Assembly: GCA_000431155.1 (NCBI GenBank)
Contig: HF985660.1
Span: forward strand, 1 to 49,489
Length of the DNA stretch: 49,489 nucleotides
Reading direction: 5' to 3'
Source of the DNA: Bacteroides sp. CAG:927
Lineage (GTDB): Bacteria > Bacteroidota > Bacteroidia > Bacteroidales > Muribaculaceae
Positions 25,936 to 33,370 of this stretch are shown piece by piece. Numbering within the stretch: position 1 is the first letter of the stretch; every line of letters begins with the position of its first letter. A program made the position numbers and the translations under genes. The notes below the pieces were generated by a model. The model had not been told where the DNA came from, did not search any database, and worked only from the letters and a program-made list of their open reading frames with translations.

Positions 25936-26721
25936 TTAATCCATGCCAACAGTTCCGCCACTTCTGAAACCTCCTGTGGAATCCATGCCGACGGTAGAAT
26001 CAGAGGGGCGGTTGCCGCCATTATACGGAGAATCCGGGCCATTGAAACGAGGCGGAAAATCCTGTTCGTTTCTTGTAGTATTATCACGAGCTGTTGAGAA
26101 ACTTCCTCCGGGATTAAAGTTATCCTCTTCTTCTCGCACATCATAGAAGTTCTCGGCAAGATGAAGACCTAATGCCTTTGTGTCTATCAAAAGCAAAAGC
26201 AGGTCATAATTCTCTCCGATTGTGATGATGTCTCCATTTACGCACTCCACGGGACGAGCCACAGAAACACTGTTTTCATTCACAAGAGTTCCATTCGTAG
26301 AGCCAAGATCTGAGATTGTCGCCTCAGTCTTTTCCGGCTTTTTCATTTTATTGATATGGAGATTTGCGTGTTTCTGTGAAACTGTACCTTCTCCAAGTAT
26401 TATATCACATTCAGATGAATTGCCAATTATGTTCTGACCAATGTGTAAGGGCCAAAATTCGCCTACGCCTGTTCTTGATATGGAGTATAGGAATCCGACT
26501 ATGGGTTTACCATTGCCTCTTGTGGGTTGTGCCGGACGGCTGTCTCTCGGAGCCGGTTCTCCTCCGTTATTAGGAGATTCCATCCCCGGATAGACAGTAC
26601 CTTTATTGCGTCCTTGATTTGAAGGACGGGAATACGGTTGGCTGCCGCTTGAAAATGACTGGTTGGGATTGAAATCACCTTCTTGACCTAATCCCGGAAA
26701 AACGGTTTTGTTCTGTGACAT
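25936..26721 (-). CDS. FHA-domain protein, first gene of the operon
   Basis: 261 aa, no membrane span. Disordered Gly/Pro/Ser-rich ends flank one FHA domain (residues ~85-190: IIGNSSECDII, SQKHANL, GSTNGTLV). The usual GR is IGN, so one phosphate-contacting residue is missing. Short threonine motifs recur in the tails: KTVFPG (Thr6), GTVYPG (Thr42) and TVGMD (Thr243 and Thr257, the latter at the C-terminus), possible kinase targets. Its ATG is 32 bp from the inverted repeat of the candidate invertible promoter. Confidence 0.85.
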   Translation of the reverse strand: MSQNKTVFPGLGQEGDFNPNQSFSSGSQPYSRPSNQGRNKGTVYPGMESPNNGGEPAPRDSRPAQPTRGNGKPIVGFLYSISRTGVGEFWPLHIGQNIIGNSSECDIILGEGTVSQKHANLHINKMKKPEKTEATISDLGSTNGTLVNENSVSVARPVECVNGDIITIGENYDLLLLLIDTKALGLHLAENFYDVREEEDNFNPGGSFSTARDNTTRNEQDFPPRFNGPDSPYNGGNRPSDSTVGMDSTGGFRSGGTVGMD

Positions 26722-26752
26722 GATTGTTATTGTTTTGCTCTAACGGCAAGCC

Positions 26753-26942
26753 TCTCTTGTTTAGAGAGATGGATGCTCTATATCCTAATTGGAAATCAGA
26801 TGGTTTAGTGATTCAATTAAGGCCACTTGCTAAACAATGTGAGAAAATCCGATGGCTCGTTAAAAAAATAATGCCGAATATAGTCCCTGTTTCAGAAATA
26901 TTTCGTAACTTTGCACTTGGTTAAGACTCTCTAAACAAGAGA
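26753..26942. promoter_or_regulatory. Candidate invertible promoter segment bounded by 16-bp inverted repeats
   Basis: TCTCTTGTTTAGAGAG (26753-26768) and its exact reverse complement CTCTCTAAACAAGAGA (26927-26942) bound 158 bp. Each arm is itself an interrupted palindrome (TCTCT-N5-AGAGA). The segment carries an outward-facing promoter close to the right arm and no gene. It sits between the operon start (26721) and a tyrosine recombinase gene. This is the layout of Bacteroides invertible promoters. Inversion would turn the promoter toward the 19-gene operon. Confidence 0.75.
26906..26913 (+). promoter_or_regulatory. -7 box inside the candidate invertible segment, now facing away from the operon
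   Basis: TAACTTTG matches TAnnTTTG on the plus strand, with a weak -33 region. Transcription would start near 26920, just before the right inverted repeat, and run toward the 3' end of the convergent recombinase gene. No comparable minus-strand box is seen near the left repeat, so this promoter does not serve the operon in the orientation shown. Confidence 0.65.
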
Positions 26943-26965
26943 ATTGGATGATTGCTAAACAACGA

Positions 26966-26993
26966 TGCCTCAGAACCGAGTGGTGCTGAGGCA
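26966..26993 (+). terminator. Hairpin just outside the right inverted repeat
   Basis: TGCCTCAG (26966-26973) and CTGAGGCA (26986-26993) form a perfect 8-bp stem with a 12-base loop, 24 bp downstream of the inverted repeat. It would stop or attenuate the transcript made when the promoter faces right. No T-tract follows, so the strength is uncertain. Confidence 0.45.
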
Positions 26994-27053
26994 ATAGTAT
27001 TATTAGGAGGATATGGATGTTTAGTAATAGGTTTCAGTGATGGTCGGAAACTA

Positions 27054-28256
27054 TTAGAGGGATTTCAAGATTAGGCTGTTGGCTTTGTCAACGACGGAAG
27101 TGTCGAGGCTGGCAAGGTATATTTGGGTGGTTGCCTCACTGTCGTGGCCCATGCCTTCCGAGATTACTGAGAGAGGAATACCTTTCGCTTTGGCGGCTGA
27201 AGCCCAGCTATGCCGGGCTACATATAGAGTTAGTGGTATGGTTACTCCAACCATTTCTGCGATTCGTTTCAGGTTATGGTTGATATTGTAGCCGGTATTG
27301 CGATAGGTGCATCGCTCGTTGATTCCGGGGTTGCGGATGACCGGAAGCAGATATTCGCTCTTGTTTTCAGGATACTTGTCAAGAATTATCTGCATCTCCT
27401 TTGTCCATTCTATTATCAGTTGCTGACCGGTCTTGCGGCGACGATAGGTTATATAACCGTTTTTGAGATCAGCCTTTTTCAGGTAAGCCATGTCGATGAA
27501 GCTCATTCCTCTGAGATAAAAGCTCATCAGGAACATATCGCGGGCGTAGTCGAGTGCGGAAGCCAGAGACAAGTCCAGAGCCTTGATCTTCTTGATGACT
27601 GCCAACGGCAATGCTCGTTTGACGGTCTTGTCAACACCGGTATAGACATGGCGGAACGGATTGCGGTTCTCGATGATGTCGTCCTCGACCGCACGGTTAT
27701 AGACTGCACGAAGGATGCGGGTATAGAAGGATATGGTGTTCGGTGCAACTCCTCGATTTTTGTGCCATGCCTCATACGCCTCCATCGTTTCCGAGGTAAT
27801 GCAATCGAGCATTATGTCCTCGTCCTCTCGGAACTTTTTGAAGCTGTTGAGAGTTGATTTGTAAGTCTCTGAGGTACGGATCTTGCCGTTATGTTTCAGT
27901 CTGGCGATAAGACTTTCCATAAAGTTGAACAGGGAGTATTCATGCGCGTAGTGGTTGAACTCGTCAATCACATCATCGGCTGTGTATGTCAGACCGTTGG
28001 AATCCAATTTGCGGTCAATCTTCGTCAACCGCTCCACATCCCAGCGGATACGCTCCCGGATTGAGAGAATGAATGTTTTTCGCTCGCTTTTCTGGGTTGT
28101 AGTTACCATCGAGCGGCTTTCATCCCACTCTGATGAAAAGACCTTGTAGTCTGTCAGAAGCTGTCGCACCTTCCTTTCATGGATAATCTGATAGTAGATT
28201 GCGCCCTCGTGGTCAGCGACAGTCGAGGGTCGGAACTTTACTTTTATCGAAGCCAT
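27054..28256 (-). CDS. Tyrosine recombinase, probable DNA invertase for the adjacent promoter segment
   Basis: 400 aa. The N-terminal domain (FRPSTVADHEGAIYYQI) and core-binding domain precede a catalytic domain with Arg in SFYLRGMSFIDM, Lys in RRRKTGQ, YVARHSWAS (Tyr in place of the first His), GHDSEATTQIYL and the nucleophile Tyr. This pattern is that of the Bacteroidales Tsr-type invertases (the group NCBI calls tyrosine-type DNA invertases, as I recall). Its 3' end is 112 bp from the inverted-repeat segment, the usual position for a dedicated invertase. Confidence 0.88.
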   Translation of the reverse strand: MASIKVKFRPSTVADHEGAIYYQIIHERKVRQLLTDYKVFSSEWDESRSMVTTTQKSERKTFILSIRERIRWDVERLTKIDRKLDSNGLTYTADDVIDEFNHYAHEYSLFNFMESLIARLKHNGKIRTSETYKSTLNSFKKFREDEDIMLDCITSETMEAYEAWHKNRGVAPNTISFYTRILRAVYNRAVEDDIIENRNPFRHVYTGVDKTVKRALPLAVIKKIKALDLSLASALDYARDMFLMSFYLRGMSFIDMAYLKKADLKNGYITYRRRKTGQQLIIEWTKEMQIILDKYPENKSEYLLPVIRNPGINERCTYRNTGYNINHNLKRIAEMVGVTIPLTLYVARHSWASAAKAKGIPLSVISEGMGHDSEATTQIYLASLDTSVVDKANSLILKSL

Positions 28257-28372
28257 TGTTTGAAATTTAATTATGGACTAAAATATTTATGGCTAACATT
28301 AGTCACAATGGCGATAGACATCAATTCGGAGAAATCAAGTGTTGTAATCATATTTTATTAAAGGTAAAAGCA

Positions 28373-28594
28373 TTATCTTATGCGTCCTGATTTTGACATT
28401 TTCCCAATACGGGAGGTGGCTGCGCGGGCGCATCTGCGGGCACGTTCTATCTCGTCCTCGTCCTTACGGTCGCGCCGGTTGTCATCGTTGGACGAACCGC
28501 CTCCGCCGCTTTCGGTTGAAACTGTGTCGAGAGCAGTGAGACCAACGAACAATGCAACCGCCATGTCTCCGTTGGCGGTCATTTTGGTTGTCAT
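28373..28594 (-). CDS. Small hypothetical protein of the conjugative-element fragment
   Basis: 73 aa. A hydrophobic start (GDMAVALFVGLTAL) is followed by a Gly/Ser/Asn linker and a strongly basic/acidic stretch (RDRKDEDEIERARRCARAA). It is on the same strand as the PcfJ and PcfK genes with small gaps, as for small unknown genes in Bacteroides conjugative elements. No family is recognised. Confidence 0.45.
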   Translation of the reverse strand: MTTKMTANGDMAVALFVGLTALDTVSTESGGGGSSNDDNRRDRKDEDEIERARRCARAATSRIGKMSKSGRIR

Positions 28595-28606
28595 AGTATT
28601 GCGGTT

Positions 28607-28864
28607 TTAGTATTCTACAATCAGCACCCGATATTCAAATGTCATATCGGGATTGGTTATCTTCCTTTGTTTCAGCCATAGGTGGTGGCTGCCGTAGCCA
28701 TAGACGAAATATCGGTCAAGGTCGTATTTGTCGGCAAAGTCGGCTACTATCTGCCGTAGCGTTTCCTCGCTATCGGCATAGAGAATGTGATTTACAAACT
28801 CTATGATTATTTCGGCTATATCATTGTCAAAGATGATAGTCGGATGCTCAAATGTTACGTTCAT
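28607..28864 (-). CDS. Hypothetical protein downstream of pcfJ
   Basis: 85 aa from the ATG at 28864; a longer frame begins at 28918 and touches the PcfJ stop, but the inner ATG opens the protein-like part (NVTFEHPTIIFDNDIAEIII). It contains KYDLDRYFVYGYGSHHLWLK. I do not recognise the family. Part of the PcfJ/PcfK cluster of a conjugative element. Confidence 0.55.
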   Translation of the reverse strand: MNVTFEHPTIIFDNDIAEIIIEFVNHILYADSEETLRQIVADFADKYDLDRYFVYGYGSHHLWLKQRKITNPDMTFEYRVLIVEY

Positions 28865-28917
28865 AATCAGTGGGGTTATGACCACCGCCATATTTCGGGC
28901 GGTGGTCGAGTTAAACA

Positions 28918-30228
28918 TTAGGCGGTCATTCTTTCCTTGATTAGTCGGGCATTAGAGTTTACAAGGTTGATGATGCGGTCGTGGTACTTGGTGTCCTTGT
29001 TATATTTGCCGTGGGACTGCACAACTTTGAGGGTCTGCAAGTCAACCTCTACCGTCTCTATTATGGTATCGTCAATCCTTGCCGACAATACCAGCGTGTT
29101 CTTTTTAAGGTAGTAGGAAGATGAGAATACGCAGATGTGCTGTGTGTTACCCTCCTGGCAGTATTCCTCTATGCTCTCAAGCACCTTCACCGATATTTCA
29201 TTGTCGGAGATTACCAGACCGAAGAATTTGGATTTGAGAGCCTTGAACTGTTCCTCCTTCTCTTTCTCTCGGAGCAGTCTTTCCTCGGCTCTCCTGCGCT
29301 CGGCGTCCTCACGCTCCCTTCTGCGTCTGTCCTCTATCATTCGGCTCAATCCGTCGTGCGCCTCTATGAAATCTTCGGGGCAGATGTTCTTGGGATTGCG
29401 GAGGTCTTTGCCGAGGTTCTTCAGCATCCGCAGATAGTCGCACCACATTCCGATGTTGTTGATATGATAGCGGTGGCGTCCGGCGATAAGATACGATGCC
29501 CAGAATTCATACGCATTGCAGGGATTGGCAAGAAAGTATTTCATTTCCTCAATCTTTCCGGCTTTCATCAGCGTTTCCATCCTTGGGTCTGAAAGCAGAG
29601 CCTTGAAAAGTCTTACGGGAGATATTCCGTGGAAATCGCCCTTGAATCCGTTGCGTTTGAGCTGGGGTATTACCGTCATTCTCGGATAGACGTCGCTCCA
29701 TACGACAACATCATCATACAGTGAGTTGTGCGGACGTATCTCCATCTCACTCCAATAAGACCAGCAGTCGCAGTAATGGAAAGTAAATCCTCGGAGCAGA
29801 GCCATGTCGGTAACTTTGCCTTTCGGAGAAATCCACCTTTGCACGACCTCCTGACAATAGAGTTGTCTGACCTCTCCCTTACGGCTTTCGCTCGTTATAT
29901 GCGACACACGGATTACTTGAAAACCCTTGTGTGCTGTTATTACGCTGAAATATGCGGTTTCCTTATGGGTGCGTTTGCGGGTGTCCTTCACTTTCAGTTC
30001 AGTTCCGCAGTGAGGGCATTTGCAACCTGCGACAGTGTCGCAAAGATTGCCTTTCTCGCCTTTCCAAACGTGTCCGCAGTCGGAGCAGGTCATTGTTCCG
30101 CTATTGGTGCGATAGGCGAAATGCTCAATGCAGTGGCAGTATGCCCAACGCTCTTGTGTCGCGGTTATGGGGTGCAGTGTGGCGGAGAGTGCTGCCACTT
30201 GCTTTTGTAATGCTGTCTTGGGTTTCAT
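28918..30228 (-). CDS. PcfJ domain-containing protein
   Basis: 436 aa. The N-terminal part has Cys pairs of a zinc ribbon (MTCSDCGHVW, CKCPHCGTEL), and the middle has YCDCWSYWSEME. A basic/acidic coiled stretch (RRRREREDAERRRAEERLLR) precedes the C-terminal PcfJ-like part. PcfJ-type proteins are common cargo of Bacteroides conjugative transposons; their biochemical role is not established. The first ~40 codons are duplicated at 30260-30392. Confidence 0.8.
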   Translation of the reverse strand: MKPKTALQKQVAALSATLHPITATQERWAYCHCIEHFAYRTNSGTMTCSDCGHVWKGEKGNLCDTVAGCKCPHCGTELKVKDTRKRTHKETAYFSVITAHKGFQVIRVSHITSESRKGEVRQLYCQEVVQRWISPKGKVTDMALLRGFTFHYCDCWSYWSEMEIRPHNSLYDDVVVWSDVYPRMTVIPQLKRNGFKGDFHGISPVRLFKALLSDPRMETLMKAGKIEEMKYFLANPCNAYEFWASYLIAGRHRYHINNIGMWCDYLRMLKNLGKDLRNPKNICPEDFIEAHDGLSRMIEDRRRREREDAERRRAEERLLREKEKEEQFKALKSKFFGLVISDNEISVKVLESIEEYCQEGNTQHICVFSSSYYLKKNTLVLSARIDDTIIETVEVDLQTLKVVQSHGKYNKDTKYHDRIINLVNSNARLIKERMTA

Positions 30229-30229
30229 A

Positions 30230-30405
30230 GCAGTATTGTTTAGAAGTCGAATAGACTGGGTTGTTCAACTTGTGCGATAGGCAAAATGCTCAAAGCAGTG
30301 GCGGTATGCCCATTTCTCTTGTGTCGCGGTTATGGGGCGCAGTGTGGCGGATAGTGATGCCACTTGCTTTTGTAATGCTGTCCTGGGTTTCATAGCCGTA
30401 ATGTT
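30230..30405 (-). pseudogene. Tandem duplication of the pcfK end / pcfJ start
   Basis: About 165 bp repeats the junction between the two genes. 30274-30392 matches 30109-30229 (pcfJ start: MKPRTALQKQVASLSATLRP versus the intact copy). 30239-30270 encodes a second pcfK-like tail (EQPSLFDF before a stop). It is a decayed copy with no complete gene, left by unequal recombination or an old duplication with divergence. Confidence 0.65.
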
Positions 30406-30846
30406 TTAGAGGTCAAAAAGACTGGGTTGTGCGATTTGGGGATTGTCCTCGGTGTTTTTCTTTTCGGAGGTCTTGGGTCTGCGCATTTTAGCCATTTCCT
30501 CATCACGGAGTTTGTTGATGGCGTCCTGCCGTGCCTGTTCCTTTTCTTCCTCGGTGAGTTCTACCGTATGGTTTACTACCACTTGGCAGTTGGTGGCTAT
30601 ATTGCTTACCTCAATTTCCGGCTCATCCCAAAAGTGCATTGCCCAGCCGAAAATTTCATCGTCGGTAAAACCGCAACAACCGCTTTTCTTGACTTCTCCG
30701 ATGATATAGGCGCAACACTGCTCCATCGTCTTGGAAGGATTTGCCAGCCTGACCGCTACGAGAGGGTCGTTTTCCGCCCTTGTCATAAGATATTGGGCGA
30801 TTGTGTCTTGGAACGCTTGTGTTCCTTTCATCGTGTCATTTGCCAT
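30406..30846 (-). CDS. PcfK-like protein
   Basis: 146 aa. Opens MANDTMKGTQAFQDTIAQYL and includes GEVKKSGCCGFTDDEIFGWA and the tail AQPSLFDL. It resembles the PcfK-like family encoded next to PcfJ in Bacteroides conjugative elements. No catalytic motif is known. It is transcribed with the small genes upstream and pcfJ downstream. Confidence 0.78.
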   Translation of the reverse strand: MANDTMKGTQAFQDTIAQYLMTRAENDPLVAVRLANPSKTMEQCCAYIIGEVKKSGCCGFTDDEIFGWAMHFWDEPEIEVSNIATNCQVVVNHTVELTEEEKEQARQDAINKLRDEEMAKMRRPKTSEKKNTEDNPQIAQPSLFDL

Positions 30847-30859
30847 AGTCGTGTATGTT

Positions 30860-31087
30860 TTAGAATGTTGCGAGTATGATTTTTTCTATTTTTGTTGTCG
30901 GGAGTTCCATACGGAAAAGACAACTTATAAAGAGCTTTCGCCCTGCGGGTTTGAGTTCTCGGTAGAGTTCACGGAATGTTGAGATATTGCCGTTGAGATA
31001 TGTTTCCACCATATATTCGGCGATGTTGTCAACCTCGTAATACTTTGCTTGCTGTTCCCAAGTCTTTGAATGTCTTTTCGCTGCCAT
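30860..31087 (-). CDS. Small hypothetical conjugative-element protein
   Basis: 75 aa from the ATG at 31087 (MAAKRHSKTWEQQAKYYEV). A longer reading from 31120 would overlap the neighbour. The body (NGNISTFRELYRELKPAGRK) is helical and basic. Sits 13 bp upstream of the PcfK-like gene on the same strand. Family not recognised, though similar small proteins are common in these clusters. Confidence 0.6.
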   Translation of the reverse strand: MAAKRHSKTWEQQAKYYEVDNIAEYMVETYLNGNISTFRELYRELKPAGRKLFISCLFRMELPTTKIEKIILATF

Positions 31088-31101
31088 AGTCGTAAATATT
31101 T

Positions 31102-31350
31102 TTAGAGTGTTAAAATCCAATAGATTGCTCCGATTGCGCTAAGGATTGAAATGAGCCAGCCTATTCCCCTCAGTATGGGTCTTGCTATCGCCCACAACGC
31201 TATTCCGATAACCGCCCCGATGATAATTGCCACCGCCTTGACCGCCCTTGTGATTATGCGGGAATGATAGGAGGATTGGCGAGCTTGCCTTGACCTAATA
31301 TCTTTATGTTTTCCTGTGGCTTTCATATCGGTGGGAGCTTTTTTTTCCAT
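31102..31350 (-). CDS. Small membrane protein of the conjugative-element fragment
   Basis: 82 aa from the ATG at 31350 (MEKKAPTDMKATG). A basic N-terminus (RSRQARQSSYHSRII) precedes two hydrophobic segments (VAIIIGAVIGIALWAIA and LISILSAIGAIYWIL). The longer upstream reading extends into DNA without coding character. No family is recognised. Confidence 0.55.
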   Translation of the reverse strand: MEKKAPTDMKATGKHKDIRSRQARQSSYHSRIITRAVKAVAIIIGAVIGIALWAIARPILRGIGWLISILSAIGAIYWILTL

Positions 31351-32139
31351 GCGTCCAAAGACAGTGTGGTTGTATGAGTTGCTTGACACCTGAAAGGCGT
31401 GGGGCGGCAAAAGAGGGATGTTCGGGCCTTGACAGAAAAAATACGAGTGCAAAATGAAGTATTCGCCGGAGCTTGCGCAGGCAAATGACGCAGGAGGTCT
31501 GGAGATTTTTTATGCCAAAGCCAGAAGAATATCCCTTCGCCACACGTTAGGTTAAGGCAAGCAACTCGTACTGACCCACTTGTTGATGGTACGCCTTGTT
31601 GAGAAGGCTCCCCCGGATGAAAGCCCGTGAAAACATAAATCGTCGCCGACCCGACGGTGGCGGCGATGGATTGAAACACTGAAAGAATAGGAATCGGTGC
31701 AGCCCCGATAAAAAAGAAGTGTGCCGCAATGACGTGGATCTGAAAGTCCCGTCATTGCGACACTGTTCTTTTCGTTGGATGCTGTTCAAGCGGTGAGTGA
31801 GGGGGCGATCGTAAAAGTCCTTATCCGGCAATGCGCCCCGGAACACGGACGACAGCCATTCAGTCTTATGGTGAAGGCAGCGTCCCCGATGCCATTCCAT
31901 AAGGCGATGGCTGTTGTCGGTGTTCAGCATTGCCCATAGGCGTGATGCGGTCAACTGGTGTCAGTGGACTTGTCCACCGTCACTTGTTGACGGCATATCG
32001 CCGCAGACACGAAAGACCGCCCCCTCTCTCTCCGCTTTCTCTAAAGAGTATTTTAGGATTGAAAGCCCTAATTCAACTTTCAGACTGTGAATTTTGAGAA
32101 TAATTCTCAAAAATCAAACCCTATATGAAATTTTATTGT
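31351..32139. other. Non-coding, stem-loop-rich region (possible structured RNA or oriT-type DNA)
   Basis: No convincing gene in ~790 bases; the 135-aa minus frame at 31547-31954 has poor protein character. Stems: ATCGTCGCC / GGCGGCGAT (31639-31647 / 31659-31667, one G-T pair), ATCGG / CCGAT (31693 / 31705), GCAATGACG / CGTCATTGC (31726-31734 / 31750-31758), GGGGCG / CGCCCC (31802 / 31834), nested GACGACAGCCAT / ATGGCTGTTGTC (31848-31859 / 31907-31918) with CTTATGG / CCATAAG inside (31865 / 31897), and GTGGAC / GTCCAC (31964 / 31972). Confidence 0.5.
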
Positions 32140-32147
32140 TATCTTTG
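32140..32147 (+). promoter_or_regulatory. -7 box of the RloA/RloB operon
   Basis: TATCTTTG on the plus strand, 21 bp before the ATG of the ATPase gene; transcription would start near 32154. Confidence 0.6.
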
Positions 32148-32168
32148 CAGCAGATAAGCTAATAAGAT

Positions 32169-33368
32169 ATGTTGGTAAATTTCACATTCAAGAATTACAG
32201 GTCATTCAAAAATGAGATGACACTGAGCATGGAGGCCGCTTCGATTCAGGAGTTGTCGGATGCTGTTGTAAAGTCATGTGATGAGGAATTGCTGCCTGTG
32301 GCTGTGATGTATGGGGCAAATTCCAGTGGCAAAAGTAATGTCCTGAAAGCCTTGAAAGCCATGCGCGATGTGCTTCTCAACTCTGTCAAGTTGAATCCAA
32401 AGGATAGGCTTGAAGCTGAACCATTTTCTCTTGATCTGACATCAGGCGACGAACCTACATCCTTTGAAATCCAATTCACTCTCAATAACTCCAAATTCAG
32501 ATATGGCTTCGATTATACCGCAGAGGCTATTGTCGCCGAATGGCTATATGAGAAAAGGCCCGGAGAGAGGGAGTTTGAATTGTTCCTACGCAGTGGCAAA
32601 GAGTTCAAAATCTCTAAAACACGTTTTGCCGAAGGGCTGGGTAAACAAACCGCTACACCTGATAATCGGTTGTTCGTATCTCTTGTAGCACAGTTGAACG
32701 GTAAAGTATCGCAGTCTATTCTTGACTGGTTTTCCAATATTGAATATATGTCGGGAATGGATGGGAACGGTTATGCCGGGAAAACTCTGCGTACAATCTT
32801 CTATCAGGAAGACGGCAAAGAAGAAATCATGAACCTACTTTATCAGACTCACTTAGGGTTTAATGGAATTCAGGTAAGCATGAATCTCGGAGAAGAGGAC
32901 TCGGTAGATTCAAAGACTATTCACGACATCTATGATGCGGACGGAAAGGTTGTGGGTCAAAAAGAGTTCCCGACAGACAAAATGGAATCAGAAGGGACAA
33001 AAAAAATGATAGAAATTGCCAGTCCAATTGTAGATGCTATTAAGCTCGGTAAAATTCTGATTGTCGATGAACTTGATGCTAAACTGCATCCGTTCCTGAC
33101 CCGAAAAATTATCGGGCTGTTTATGAACAAGGAATTCAACAAGACCGGCGCCCAGCTTATTTTTGCGACACACGATACCAACCTGCTTAATATTCAATAT
33201 CTGCGTCGAGATCAGATTTGGTTCACCGAGAAAGATAAATCCGATTCTACCGACCTTTATTCGCTTGTAGAATTCCGCGACGATTCCGGCAACAAGGTCC
33301 GCAACGACCGCAATATCGAAAAGGACTATATCAACGGTCGCTACGGCGCCATTCCATTTATGAGTTAA
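32169..33368 (+). CDS. AAA-family ATPase, RloA/AbiLi-like
   Basis: 399 aa. The ABC/SMC-like ATPase has NYRSFKNEMTLSME at the start, Walker A YGANSSGKSNVLKAL, and Walker B ILIVDELDAKLHP followed by IFATHDTNLL (switch His). This is the AAA_15-type arrangement found in abortive-infection and other defence systems. The next gene (2-bp gap) is RloB-like, and the pair matches RloA/RloB or AbiLi/AbiLii. Likely a phage-sensing or effector-regulating ATPase (inference). It lies just inside the proposed end of the island. Confidence 0.85.
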   Translation: MLVNFTFKNYRSFKNEMTLSMEAASIQELSDAVVKSCDEELLPVAVMYGANSSGKSNVLKALKAMRDVLLNSVKLNPKDRLEAEPFSLDLTSGDEPTSFEIQFTLNNSKFRYGFDYTAEAIVAEWLYEKRPGEREFELFLRSGKEFKISKTRFAEGLGKQTATPDNRLFVSLVAQLNGKVSQSILDWFSNIEYMSGMDGNGYAGKTLRTIFYQEDGKEEIMNLLYQTHLGFNGIQVSMNLGEEDSVDSKTIHDIYDADGKVVGQKEFPTDKMESEGTKKMIEIASPIVDAIKLGKILIVDELDAKLHPFLTRKIIGLFMNKEFNKTGAQLIFATHDTNLLNIQYLRRDQIWFTEKDKSDSTDLYSLVEFRDDSGNKVRNDRNIEKDYINGRYGAIPFMS

Positions 33369-33370
33369 GT

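Noticed and set aside
31547..31954. 135-aa minus-strand frame
   Set aside because: Lies over the stem-loop region, has unusual composition and no promoter or ribosome site; better explained as structured non-coding DNA, though not excluded.
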